From Galactobacter valiniphilus (GTDB lineage Bacteria; Actinomycetota; Actinomycetes; Actinomycetales; Micrococcaceae), in contig NZ_QQXK01000016.1 in assembly GCF_003575975.1 (NCBI RefSeq), positions 17,190 through 81,189 of the forward strand: a DNA stretch of 64,000 nucleotides, given 5' to 3'. Both the position numbers and the translations under genes were made by a program. The notes beneath the pieces were generated by a model. That model made no database searches, had not been told where the DNA came from, and saw nothing but the letters and a program-made list of their open reading frames with translations. Shown here piece after piece: positions 40,065 to 48,300 of the stretch; within the stretch, counting starts at the first letter, position 1; the number at the start of each line of letters is the position of its first letter.

Positions 40065-40481
40065 TCACGACGCCGGCGGCGTGTTGAGCTGCCAGGAGAC
40101 GCCGAAGCGGTCGTTGACCCAGGCGAAGCGCGGGCTGAAGGGGTATTCCCCGGCGGGCATGAGCGTGCCGCCGCCCTCGCCCAGCGAGGCGGCGAGCGTG
40201 TCCACCTGAGCGGCGTCGTCCACGTCGAGGAAGAGCGAGAGCGAGGGCGTGAAGTCGAACGCGTGGTTCACGAAGGAATCGAAGTAGCGCAGGCGCTGGC
40301 CCGCCACCACGAGGAAGCCGGCGGCGACGGTGCCCGCGGGGCCCGGCCCCGCGTCGTCGTACAGCTCCTCCGATTCGAGTGAGGCGGCGACGCCGGCGGC
40401 GGCGAACGCCTCGAGGGTGGCCGTGGCCCACGCCCGGGCCGTGCCGCCCTGGAACATGAGGAAGGGGGTCAGCGCTGCCAT
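40065..40481 (-). CDS. VOC-family protein, PhnB type
   Basis: Glyoxalase/bleomycin-resistance-fold protein of the PhnB (3-dmu-9_3-mt) group. Seen: 138 residues from the ATG at 40481; MAALTPFLMFQGGTARAWATATLEAF, GQRLRYFDSFVNHAFDFTPSLSLFLDVDD, and YPFSPRFAWVNDRFGVSWQLN, the closing signature of PhnB-like proteins. Enzymatic activity of this group is mostly undetermined. 20 bases from nei on the same strand. Confidence 0.85.
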   Translation of the reverse strand: MAALTPFLMFQGGTARAWATATLEAFAAAGVAASLESEELYDDAGPGPAGTVAAGFLVVAGQRLRYFDSFVNHAFDFTPSLSLFLDVDDAAQVDTLAASLGEGGGTLMPAGEYPFSPRFAWVNDRFGVSWQLNTPPAS

Positions 40482-40565
40482 GGGAGCCTCCGGGTGATCG
40501 CTGGCTTGCTCGGGAGACCAGCCTACAAACACCCCCGGACGCACCGCCCGGTTAGGGTGAAATCC

Positions 40566-40988
40566 ATGAGCGGATTTCATGTGCTTCCGGGCGCCGGCAT
40601 CGAGGCAGCGCTCACCGTCAACCCCCGGCAGTACCTCGTGGGGGACCTGGCCCGGCCGCAGGAGCTCGCCAACCCGACGGTGGGCGCCACGGAGATCGGG
40701 ATCGTCGACTACGCCGAGGTCTCGCTTGAACCGCCGCACTTCCACCCCGAGAACGGCGAGTTCATCTACGTGCTGGCCGGGCGGATCCTCATGTGGGATC
40801 TGGACGCGGACGTCGTCCACACCCTGAACGCCGGGGACTTCCTGGCCATGGCGCCCGGCCATCCCCACGCGCAGAAGTCGGCGGCCGGCACGCGGCTGCT
40901 CTTCGTGAAGTCCCCGGGCGGGAACGACAAGACGCTCCTCGAGCTCACGCCCGAGATCCTCGCCTGGCAGCGCGACGCCGTGGTTTAA
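40566..40988 (+). CDS. Cupin-domain protein
   Basis: Small single-domain cupin. Seen: 140 residues; cupin motif 1 EPPHFHPENGEFIYVLAGRI and motif 2 DFLAMAPGHPHAQKSA, with the His-His-Glu-His set for one metal ion. Such proteins are isomerases, dioxygenases or sugar-binding regulators; nothing nearby decides which. ATG at 40566 is close to a TAGGGT-like -10, so it may be leaderless. Its TAA stop overlaps the convergent lhr stop: four bases (40985-40988, TTAA) supply both. Confidence 0.82.
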   Translation: MSGFHVLPGAGIEAALTVNPRQYLVGDLARPQELANPTVGATEIGIVDYAEVSLEPPHFHPENGEFIYVLAGRILMWDLDADVVHTLNAGDFLAMAPGHPHAQKSAAGTRLLFVKSPGGNDKTLLELTPEILAWQRDAVV

Positions 40989-43900
40989 CCCCGCCAGCGC
41001 AGCCCCGAGGGCAGCGTCCCGAAGCCGGCCGCCACGAGCGCGCGCGCCACGGGCGTGCCGAGGATCGCGAGACCGTTGACCTTCTGCATGCTCATCTTCT
41101 CCACGCGCGCCGTGCACAGCGCCTCGGCCAGGGCCGGTGCGGCGGCGGCGAGCACGCCCTCGCGCTCGTCGAAGCACAACAGCGTCTTGCCGCCGCGCTC
41201 GACGTAGAGCACCAGCTCGCCGTCCACGAGCACCACCACGGCGCCGGCCTTGCGGCCCGGGCGGTGCCCCGTGGCGGTCGCCGAGGCGCCCTCCGGCACG
41301 GGCAACGACGGCCACGCGAGGGCCGCGCCGTAGGGGTTGGCCGGGTCGGTCGCGGCCAGGGCCAGCGCCACGGGCGCCTCCCGGCGCGCGTCCTCGTCCC
41401 GCGCGTGCGAGCGCAGCCGATCCACCGTGGCGGCCGTGGAGAACTGGGCGGCGCCGAGCCGCTCCACGAAGTAGCCGCGGCGCGCGATGCCCTGCTCCTC
41501 CATGCGCGAGAGCACCTTGTAGAGCATCCCGAAGCCGCCGGGCACGTCCTCGGCCTGCACCGAGCCCTTCGTCAGCACGCCGTAGCGGTCAAGCAGCACC
41601 TCGCTCGTAGCGTGGGCGCGCAGCGTCGCGTCGGGTTCGGGCGTGGGTAGCAGGCTCCACCGCCCCTGGGCCGCCGGCAGCGACGGAGGCGCGGCACGCC
41701 CCGAGCCGTAGCGCTCAATGCCCGACGGCGCCCGCTCGCCACCCGGCGCGGCCCCCGTTGCGGGGCGGCCGGCACCGGATCCGTCCGCGCCGGCGTCGCC
41801 CGCCCAGCCGCCGCCCGAGGCGGCGCCGAACGCGTCGGGTGAGCCCGCGCCGTCGGGCCTGAGGCCCCGGCCGAGCCCCGCCCCGTAGCCGCGCGCGCGC
41901 AGCCCGCGCACGTGGCCGAGGCGCGCCGTGCGGGCGCGCGGATCGCTCTTGCGCTTGTGGGCCGCCTTGCCGCCCGAGAGCATGCCGCGGACGGCGCCGT
42001 AGGAGTCGTTCGTGATGAGCCCGGCCCACACGAGGTCCCACAGCGCGGCGGCGAGTTGGGCCTCGGGGACGTGGCCCTCGCCCTCGAGCCGCGCGGCGAG
42101 CTGGCCGAGGAACCAGCCGCCGCCGCCGGCGAGGGCCTCGAGGATGCGCAGGTGCAGGGCGCTCGGCTCGAAGTCCTCGTCGCGGCGCAGGGTGAGGGGA
42201 GCGGAGTCGGAGAGGTGCAGGGACACCCAGCCGTCGTCGCCCGCGAGGGAGCCGGCGCCGGAGAAGATGACCTCGCCCGAGGTGAGCAGCTCGTCCAGCC
42301 AGGCCGGCTGGTAGCCGCGGACGCGCGAGGGCAGGACGAAGCCCTCCCAGGCGCTGGCCGGGACGGGCACGCCCGCGAGCTGTTCCACCACGAGGGCCAC
42401 GCCGTCGACGCCGCGCAGCTGCTGGGGAAGGTACTGCCAATCGGCGAGGAACCGGGCGAGCGCGGGCTGCTCCACGGGCTCCACCTCGGCGCGCAGGGCG
42501 GCGAGGGAGCGGCGGCGGATGCGGCGCAGGATCTCCTTCTCGCACCACTCCTGCTCGCCGCTGGGCGCGGGGCGGTACTCGCCCGGCGTGACGCGCTGCT
42601 CCTGCGCGAGGCGCTGAAGGGTCTGGGTCACGACGGCGCCGGCGAGGCCGAGCGCGGCGGCGGCCTCGCTCGCGGTGAACGGGCCGTGGGTGCGGGCGTA
42701 GCGGCCCACGAGGTCACCCAGCGGGTCCGGGACGGGCTCCACGAAGGCGAGTGGCACGCCCATGGGCAGGGCCACGCCGAGGGCGTCGCGCAGGCGGGAG
42801 GCGTCCTCGATCGCGGCGTAGACGGCGCGGCCGTTGAGGTGAACGGCGAGGGCGCGGCGGCTCGCGACGAGCTCCTGTGCCCAGGCCTCGGCCTGTTCCG
42901 CGCTCGCGTGGGGTGCGTCCTCGACGTCATCCGTCGCCGCGGGGTCCCGCAGGCGCGCCGCGAGCTCGTCCGCGGAGAGCGGGCCGAGCAGGCGCAGGAG
43001 GTCCGCGGCGCCCTCGAGCCCGCGCAGGCGGCGCTGCGGGGCCAGGCGTTGGGCCTCGGCCTCGACGGCCAGCATGACGTCGGCGTCTAGCAGCTCGCGC
43101 AGCTCCTCGCGGCCCAGCAGATCGGCCAGGAGAGAGGGGTCGAGCGAGAGCGCGGCGGCGCGGCGTTCGGCGAGCGGCGAGTCGCCCTCGTAGAGGAACT
43201 GGGCCACGTAGCCGAAGAGGAGGGACTGCGCGAAGGGGCTCGGCGCCTGCGTCTGCACCTCGACCACGCGGATCTTGCGGGACTGCAGGGCGGTCGCGAG
43301 CGCGTTGAGGGCCGGCAGGTCGTAGACGTCCTGGAGGCACTCGCGCACCGTCTCCAGGATGATCGGGAACTGCGGGTACTTGGCGGCGACCTCCAGGAGC
43401 TGCGAGGCGCGCTGGCGCTGCTGCCACAGGGGCGTGCGCTTGCCAGGATCGCGGCGGGGGAGCAGGAGGGCGCGCGCGGCGCACTCGCGGAAGCGCGCGG
43501 CAAAAAGCGCCGAGCCGCCCACCTCGGCGGTCACGGCCTCCTGCAGCTCGTCGGGGTCGAAGAGGAAGAGCTCGGCGCCCGGCGGCTCGTCGTCCATGAG
43601 CGGCACGCGCAGCACGATGCCGTCGTCCGCCGCCATGGCCGAGCCGTCCAATCCGTAGCGCTCGTGCAGGCGCGCGCCCACGGCGAGGGCCCACGGCGCG
43701 TGGACCTTCATGCCGTAGGGGGAATGCAGGATGACGCGCCAATCGCCCAACTCGTCCTGGAAGCGCTCGAGCACCAGGGTGGTGTCGCTCGGAACGGTCG
43801 CCGTGGCCTCGAGCTGCTCGCGCAGATAGGCCAGCAGGTTGTCCTGCGCCCACTCGTCCAGGCCCATCGCGGCGAGGCGCTCGCGGGCCGGCCCGTCCTC

Positions 43901-46189
43901 GGCGCCGGCGAGCTCGCGCTGGAACGCGCCCTGCGCCGCGCCGAGCTCGGCAGGGCGGCCCAGGCCGTCGCCGTGCCAGAACGGCAGCTTGCCCGGCTGG
44001 CCGAACGCCGGCGTGACGAGCACGCGGTCGTGCGTGATGTCCTCGATCTTCCAGCTCGTGGCGCCGAGCGCAAAGACGTCGCCCACACGGGACTCGTAGA
44101 CCATCTCCTCGTCCAGCTCGCCCACGCGGCGATTGCCCGTGCCGGCGTCCTCGGAGCCGGCCAGGTACACGCCGAAGAGCCCGCGGTCGGGGATGGTGCC
44201 GCCCGAGGTCACGGCGAGGCGCTGGGCGCCGGGGCGGCCCTCGATCGTCCCGGCGTCGCGGTCCCAGATGACGCGCGGGCGCAGCTCGGCGAACTCGTCG
44301 GAGGGGTACTTGCCCGCGAGCAGGTCAAGCGTGGCCTCGAAGGCGCTGCGGGGGAGCGAGGCGAACGGCGCGCTGCCGCGCACCAGCTCGAACCATTCCT
44401 CCACGTCGATGGGCCCCAGGGCACAGGCCGCGACGGTCTGCTGGGCCAGGATGTCCAGCGGGTTCGCGGGGACGGCCATGGACTCGATGCGCCCGGCGAG
44501 CATGCGTTCCACCGTGATGGCGCTGGAGACGAGGTCGCCGCGGTGCTTGGGGAAGAACACGCCGGTGGACGGCGCGCCCACCTGGTGGCCGGCGCGGCCC
44601 ACGCGCTGCAGGCCGGAGGAGACGGAGCCGGGGGCCTCGACCTGGATCACGAGGTCCACGAGGCCCATGTCGATGCCGAGTTCAAGCGAGCTCGTCGCGA
44701 CGACACAGCGCAGCCGGCCCGACTTCAGGTCGTCCTCGATCTGCGCGCGGCGTTCCTTGGAGACCGAGCCGTGGTGCGCGCGGGCGAGCAGCTCGGGCGC
44801 GCCGGCCGTCTGCCCGGCCTGGGCCATGACCTGGGCCGGAGCCCGGTTCGCGGGCATTCTCCAGTTCGCTTCCATGCTCGACGACGCATCCGCGCCCGGG
44901 TGCCCCGGGGCACCCGGGGTGCCGTCCCCGGCACCCGGCCACGTGGCGTCGGGCAGGAGGGCCCCGCCAGGGGCGGCGGCGGGCACCCCACCCGGCCACG
45001 CGGCGTCGAGCACCTCGGAAAGCTGGACGGGCGCGCCCTCGTCGCCGTCGGCGGCGAGGCCCCGGCCAAAGGCGGCCGGCTGAAGGATCTCGCGGCTCGA
45101 GGAGCCGATGCCGCCCACCGTGAAGGCCGGGCCCTGCTCGGTGAGGCCCAGGCGCGCGGCGTGGATCTCGTTGAGGCGGCCCGTGAGGCGCTCGGCGAGA
45201 CGGCGGGAGTTGGCGAAGACGATCGTGGAGTTCTTGGCCTCGATGAGGTCGACGATCTTTTCCTCGACGTGCGGCCAGATGGACGCGTTGGGCTCGGGGG
45301 AGGAGCCGGGGCCGAGGTCGTGCGCGGCGGAGGCGCTGGGCAGGTCCGCCATGTCGGGCACGGGGACCGTGATGGTCAGGTCCCAGGCCTTGGTGGACTC
45401 GGGGGCCACGATCGCCACGGGGCGCGAGCCGCCGAGGAAGCGGGCCACCTCCTCGCGGGGCTCCACGGTGGCGGAGAGGCCGATGCGCTGCGCCGGCTGC
45501 GGCAGGATCGCGTCGAGGCGCTCGAGGCTGAGGGCCAGGTGGGCACCGCGCTTGGTGTTGGCGACGGCGTGGACCTCGTCCACGATGACCGTGTCCACGC
45601 GCGTGAGCGACTCGCGCGCCTTGGACGTGAGCATGAGGTAGAGGGATTCCGGCGTGGTGATGAGGACGTCTGGCGGGTGGCTCGCGAGGGCGCGGCGCTC
45701 GGCCGGGGTGGTGTCGCCCGAGCGCACGCCGACCGAGACCTCGGGGACGGGGACGCCCAGGCGGCGGGCCGTCTGCGTGATGCCGATGAGGGGCGAGCGA
45801 AGGTTGCGCTCCACGTCAACACCGAGGGCCTTGAGCGGGGAGATGTAGAGGACGCGGGTGCCCTCGTTGTGGTGCTTGCGTTTGGCGGCTTGTGCTTTGT
45901 CCTGGAGCGAGGCGCGCGGGGCGATGGCGCCCGTGGCCGGGTCCAGCCCCGGCAGGGTGCCCTGGCCCTGGGCGTTTCTGATGAAGGAGTCGAGCGCCCA
46001 CAGGAACGCGGACAGGGTCTTGCCCGAGCCGGTGGGGGCGATGACGAGGGCGTGGTGGCCCCGGCTGATGGCGTCCCACGCGCCGATCTGGGCCGTGGTG
46101 GGCGCGGGAAAGGCCCCCTGGAACCACTCGCGGGTGGCGGGGGAGAAACGCTCAAGCACGCTCGCGGCGCTCGGGGATTGCGGCATCAT
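40985..46189 (-). CDS. lhr: Large Lhr-type ATP-dependent helicase
   Basis: 3'-to-5' DNA/RNA helicase of the Lhr family, important in nucleic-acid repair. Seen: 1734 residues, longer than the roughly 1500-1550 usual for full Lhr. Walker A APTGSGKT (51-58), motif II DEVH (204-207), motif III LSATVEP, and motifs IV-VI including TIVFANSRRLAERL, LELGIDMGLVDLVIQ and GLQRVGRAGHQVG; then the winged-helix and Lhr C-terminal domains. Two low-complexity inserts explain the extra length: residues about 392-433 between motifs IV and V, whose DNA (44938-45016) carries repeat module 2 twice, and a Gly/Ala-rich run of about 90 residues near 1420-1510. ATG at 46189 or 46186. Confidence 0.93.
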   Translation of the reverse strand: MMPQSPSAASVLERFSPATREWFQGAFPAPTTAQIGAWDAISRGHHALVIAPTGSGKTLSAFLWALDSFIRNAQGQGTLPGLDPATGAIAPRASLQDKAQAAKRKHHNEGTRVLYISPLKALGVDVERNLRSPLIGITQTARRLGVPVPEVSVGVRSGDTTPAERRALASHPPDVLITTPESLYLMLTSKARESLTRVDTVIVDEVHAVANTKRGAHLALSLERLDAILPQPAQRIGLSATVEPREEVARFLGGSRPVAIVAPESTKAWDLTITVPVPDMADLPSASAAHDLGPGSSPEPNASIWPHVEEKIVDLIEAKNSTIVFANSRRLAERLTGRLNEIHAARLGLTEQGPAFTVGGIGSSSREILQPAAFGRGLAADGDEGAPVQLSEVLDAAWPGGVPAAAPGGALLPDATWPGAGDGTPGAPGHPGADASSSMEANWRMPANRAPAQVMAQAGQTAGAPELLARAHHGSVSKERRAQIEDDLKSGRLRCVVATSSLELGIDMGLVDLVIQVEAPGSVSSGLQRVGRAGHQVGAPSTGVFFPKHRGDLVSSAITVERMLAGRIESMAVPANPLDILAQQTVAACALGPIDVEEWFELVRGSAPFASLPRSAFEATLDLLAGKYPSDEFAELRPRVIWDRDAGTIEGRPGAQRLAVTSGGTIPDRGLFGVYLAGSEDAGTGNRRVGELDEEMVYESRVGDVFALGATSWKIEDITHDRVLVTPAFGQPGKLPFWHGDGLGRPAELGAAQGAFQRELAGAEDGPARERLAAMGLDEWAQDNLLAYLREQLEATATVPSDTTLVLERFQDELGDWRVILHSPYGMKVHAPWALAVGARLHERYGLDGSAMAADDGIVLRVPLMDDEPPGAELFLFDPDELQEAVTAEVGGSALFAARFRECAARALLLPRRDPGKRTPLWQQRQRASQLLEVAAKYPQFPIILETVRECLQDVYDLPALNALATALQSRKIRVVEVQTQAPSPFAQSLLFGYVAQFLYEGDSPLAERRAAALSLDPSLLADLLGREELRELLDADVMLAVEAEAQRLAPQRRLRGLEGAADLLRLLGPLSADELAARLRDPAATDDVEDAPHASAEQAEAWAQELVASRRALAVHLNGRAVYAAIEDASRLRDALGVALPMGVPLAFVEPVPDPLGDLVGRYARTHGPFTASEAAAALGLAGAVVTQTLQRLAQEQRVTPGEYRPAPSGEQEWCEKEILRRIRRRSLAALRAEVEPVEQPALARFLADWQYLPQQLRGVDGVALVVEQLAGVPVPASAWEGFVLPSRVRGYQPAWLDELLTSGEVIFSGAGSLAGDDGWVSLHLSDSAPLTLRRDEDFEPSALHLRILEALAGGGGWFLGQLAARLEGEGHVPEAQLAAALWDLVWAGLITNDSYGAVRGMLSGGKAAHKRKSDPRARTARLGHVRGLRARGYGAGLGRGLRPDGAGSPDAFGAASGGGWAGDAGADGSGAGRPATGAAPGGERAPSGIERYGSGRAAPPSLPAAQGRWSLLPTPEPDATLRAHATSEVLLDRYGVLTKGSVQAEDVPGGFGMLYKVLSRMEEQGIARRGYFVERLGAAQFSTAATVDRLRSHARDEDARREAPVALALAATDPANPYGAALAWPSLPVPEGASATATGHRPGRKAGAVVVLVDGELVLYVERGGKTLLCFDEREGVLAAAAPALAEALCTARVEKMSMQKVNGLAILGTPVARALVAAGFGTLPSGLRWRG
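44938..45016 (-). repeat. Two copies of repeat module 2 inside lhr
   Basis: Plus-strand segments CCCGGCCACGTGGCGTCGGG (starting at about 44936) and CCCGGCCACGCGGCGTCGAG (starting at about 44991) are near-identical to the module at 48106-48128. They are translated as LLPDATWPGAG and VLDAAWPGGVP in the linker between helicase motifs IV and V. Confidence 0.75.
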
Positions 46190-46254
46190 GGTCAGGGTAC
46201 GCGTGGAGGGCGACGAGATGCCCTTCGCGGACCGGACGTGATGAGGCGCAGGCG

Positions 46255-46824
46255 ATGGTGGCGGACAAGATCAACAGCGGAGACGACGAGAAGCGCAGCT
46301 TCCTGCCGCTCGTGGTGGGGTTGATCGCGCTCGCCTTGGTGGTGGGGTTGATCGTCTACATCTCGCTCGCCAACGGCGGCGAGGAGAAGAACGAGCCGGC
46401 CGCCCCGCGGGCGATCGCCGGGTACAGCTACTCCCAGGTGCTCTCGCGTCAGGAGGCCCAGGCCGTGGGGATGTTCGACGCCGGGTCGCTGGGTTCGGGA
46501 ACCTCCCTCACCCTGGAGCGGGCCGATTGGCCCGGTCTGGTGGATGCCGTCGAGATTGCCGCGGCGTCCTGGGGCGACGGGGCGGACCAGCCGGCGTTGA
46601 GGGCCGCCACCGCGGTGGTGGAGCGGGGGAACTTCCTCGACAACGAGCTCATCGACAACGGCCACCCGCGCACGCAGCTGCCGTCCATGAGCATCGAGGC
46701 CACGCGAGCCCAGTGGGAGGCGACCCTGGCCGTGCTGAAGGAGGCCCAACCGCGGGTTGGCTCGGACGCGCAGCCGGCGCTGGGGCGGGCCATGGCCTCG
46801 ATCGAGGCGCAGCTGAAGAAGTAG
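46255..46824 (+). CDS. Hypothetical membrane-anchored protein
   Basis: Not recognised. Seen: 189 residues; charged cytoplasmic head (1-15), one membrane helix FLPLVVGLIALALVVGLIVYISLA (about 16-39), then an extracytoplasmic domain rich in Ala/Gln that is mostly helical (YSYSQVLSRQEAQAVGMFDAGSLG, ATLAVLKEAQPRVGSDAQPALGRAMASIEAQLKK). No catalytic motif. It diverges from lhr with 65 bases between starts; ATG at 46255 is preferred over GTG at 46258. Confidence 0.72.
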   Translation: MVADKINSGDDEKRSFLPLVVGLIALALVVGLIVYISLANGGEEKNEPAAPRAIAGYSYSQVLSRQEAQAVGMFDAGSLGSGTSLTLERADWPGLVDAVEIAAASWGDGADQPALRAATAVVERGNFLDNELIDNGHPRTQLPSMSIEATRAQWEATLAVLKEAQPRVGSDAQPALGRAMASIEAQLKK

Positions 46825-46833
46825 GGTCCGCGG

Positions 46834-47286
46834 TCAGCCTTCTAGCGGGCGCAGGGACTTGACGACCTTCATGGGGAACTTGCTCGAGACCTTTTGGATG
46901 CCGGGCATGGCCAGCAGCGTGCCCGAGAGGAACTTCTCGTAGGTGGGCAGGTTCTCGACGGCGACGCGCGCGAAGTAGTCGGGCTGGCCGAAGAGGCGGT
47001 AGACCTCCAGGACCCCGTCACAGCCGGCCATCGTCTGTTCGAAGCGCTCGACCGTGGCGGCCGAGAAGTCGGTGAGCTCGATGTCGAGGATGACCTCGAA
47101 CGAGGTCTTGTCCGCGCTGGGGCTGACCAGGGCCTCGTAACCCAGCAGGACGCCGTCGTGCTCTAGCTTCTGCACGCGGCGCAGGCAGGGGCCCGGCGTG
47201 AGGCCCACGCGGTCGGCGAGGGCGACGTTGGAGATGCGCGCGTCCACGCGCAGGGTTTCGATAATTGCGCGATCGATTCTGTCCAC
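46834..47286 (-). CDS. Lrp/AsnC-family transcriptional regulator
   Basis: Feast/famine regulator responding to an amino acid. Seen: 150 residues; N-terminal helix-turn-helix DRIDRAIIETLRVDARISNVALADRVGLTPGPCLRRVQKLEHDGVL (2-47) and a C-terminal RAM domain with VILDIELTDFSAATVERFEQTMAGCDGVLEVYRLFGQPDYFARVAVENLPTYEKFL. GTG at 47286 gives the standard MDRIDRA-like opening; a TTG two codons upstream is the alternative. TTGCGC...GCGCAA (47337-47358) upstream is a plausible autoregulatory site. No amino-acid gene is adjacent. Confidence 0.88.
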   Translation of the reverse strand: MDRIDRAIIETLRVDARISNVALADRVGLTPGPCLRRVQKLEHDGVLLGYEALVSPSADKTSFEVILDIELTDFSAATVERFEQTMAGCDGVLEVYRLFGQPDYFARVAVENLPTYEKFLSGTLLAMPGIQKVSSKFPMKVVKSLRPLEG

Positions 47287-47336
47287 GCTCAATCGTTGCA
47301 CAGATCGGCAAGTTGCGCGCCGCAGACAGCATCCGG

Positions 47337-47358
47337 TTGCGCGGGTTTGGGGGCGCAA
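47337..47358. promoter_or_regulatory. Candidate Lrp operator
   Basis: Inverted TTGCGC (47337-47342) and GCGCAA (47353-47358), with another TTGCGC at 47323-47328, 37-72 bases upstream of the Lrp GTG. Spacing and position suit autoregulation; no binding data. Confidence 0.35.
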
Positions 47359-47379
47359 TATTGTGGTATCAAAACGTCG

Positions 47380-47434
47380 AACGGCGTGCTGTGGTCAGGG
47401 CGGAGTGTAGGCCCCCTGACGGCAGCACGCCGTT
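47380..47434. repeat. Nested palindrome between the Lrp and DUF1905 genes
   Basis: 12-bp perfect arms 47380-47391 and 47423-47434 (AACGGCGTGCTG and its complement) with an inner GTCAGGG/CCCTGAC stem (47394-47400 and 47414-47420). It lies between two divergent genes, so it is not an ordinary terminator. Confidence 0.75.
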
Positions 47435-47514
47435 TGTCGTTTTCGCCTGGGCGCGGGGCCGCGAGGACGCGCCGAGTACGCTGGCGGCACCACACACGAG
47501 CCTAGGGGGACGCC

Positions 47515-47802
47515 GTGGCCTTCGAGTCACAGGACCTGGACATCACGTTCGACGCGCCGATCGGCGTTCGGATCAAGGGCGAGACCTGGCCCTGTGTGGA
47601 GCTGCCCGGGTCCAAGGAGATCTTCGGGACGGGGAAGTCGGTCAAGGTCGTGGGGACCGTCGACGGGCTGCCGCTGACCAGCGCGTTCATGCCCACGGGC
47701 AGCGGCGGGCACATGGTCTCGATCTCCGCGAAGCTGCGCAAAGCGCTCGGCAAGGACGTCGGGGACACCGTGACGATCCACCTCAGCAGGCGGCTGATCT
47801 AG
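47515..47802 (+). CDS. DUF1905-domain protein
   Basis: Small cytoplasmic beta-barrel-like protein of unknown function. Seen: 95 residues, the whole length of the domain: ITFDAPIGVRIKGETWPCVELPGSKEIFGTGKSVKVVGTVDGLPLTSAFMPTGSGGHMVSISAKLRKALGKDVGDTVTIHL, with the HMVSISAKLRKALGKDVGD signature. In other bacteria DUF1905 is often fused to a YdeI-type domain; here it stands alone. GTG at 47515 after AGGGGGA. A small membrane-protein gene follows after 8 bases. Confidence 0.83.
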   Translation: MAFESQDLDITFDAPIGVRIKGETWPCVELPGSKEIFGTGKSVKVVGTVDGLPLTSAFMPTGSGGHMVSISAKLRKALGKDVGDTVTIHLSRRLI

Positions 47803-47810
47803 GGGGAGTC

Positions 47811-48017
47811 ATGTACTTCGGAACGTTGCTCATGGTGTTGGTCTCGGTGCTGGCGCTGGCGCTGCTGGTGTTCATCGTGGCGTTGACGGTGAGGGCCTCG
47901 AGCCGCCGTCGCGCGGGCACGGGGCAACGCCCGGCCTCCGACGAGGAGGTTCTGCTGATGCAGCAACAGCAGTTCAACCAGAACCTGCTGAACCCACCCC
48001 CGCCTCCGCAGCCGTAA
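47811..48017 (+). CDS. Small single-span membrane protein
   Basis: Not recognised. Seen: 68 residues; N-terminal membrane helix FGTLLMVLVSVLALALLVFIVALTV, a basic stop-transfer patch RASSRRR, then a cytoplasmic tail with LLMQQQQFNQNLLNPPPPPQP. ATG at 47811 preceded by AGGGGGAG, 8 bases after the DUF1905 stop, so the two are co-transcribed. The Gln- and Pro-rich tail looks like a protein-interaction handle. Confidence 0.65.
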   Translation: MYFGTLLMVLVSVLALALLVFIVALTVRASSRRRAGTGQRPASDEEVLLMQQQQFNQNLLNPPPPPQP

Positions 48018-48036
48018 CCGCCGCCCTCGGCCGCGA

Positions 48037-48128
48037 ACGGTTTGCTGTACGGAGAGCGGCGAGCAAACCGTTGCGCGTCCAGGAAACCGCGGTGTGCCAC
48101 CGAACCCGGCCACGCGTCGTCGGGCACC
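48037..48128 (+). repeat. Two-module palindromic repeat, copy C
   Basis: Module 1 (48037-48090) begins ACGGTTTGCTGTAC, has GCGAGCAAACCGTTGCGCGT in the middle and ends GGAAACCGC, closely matching 23433-23486 and the inverse of 15094-15146. Module 2 (48106-48128) starts CCGGCCACGCG and ends GTCGGGCACC. In this copy module 2 lies after module 1. Confidence 0.85.
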
Positions 48129-48148
48129 CCGCTGGCCCTCACGAAAAA

Positions 48149-48206
48149 CCGCGCCCTCCTGAACAAAACGCGTCCTCGAGGACGCGGATTGTTCAGGAGA
48201 GCGCGG
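48149..48206. repeat. Long nested palindrome near gnd, 1
   Basis: 18-base arms 48149-48166 and 48189-48206 pair with one mismatch, enclosing a perfect 18-base palindrome CGCGTCCTCGAGGACGCG (48169-48186). Confidence 0.8.
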
Positions 48207-48239
48207 AAAACGCGGAGCTCGGCCCCGAGCAGAGCAAAG

Positions 48240-48300
48240 GCTCCACGATTCCGGCCACAACCCCCGCCGAAAGTGGCGGGTTTGTCCGAAAACGTGGAGC
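48240..48300. repeat. Long nested palindrome near gnd, 2
   Basis: Outer arms GCTCCACG (48240-48247) and CGTGGAGC (48293-48300), inner arms CCCGCC (48263-48268) and GGCGGG (48275-48280), with further ACAA/TTGT pairing. It ends 25 bases before the gnd stop and may be its terminator. Confidence 0.7.

Noticed and set aside
43664..46324. Very long open frames opposite lhr and other genes
   Set aside because: At about 70% GC, stop codons are rare in all frames. These antisense frames encode Gly/Arg/Ala-rich low-complexity sequence without recognisable motifs, while the lhr strand carries a complete helicase.
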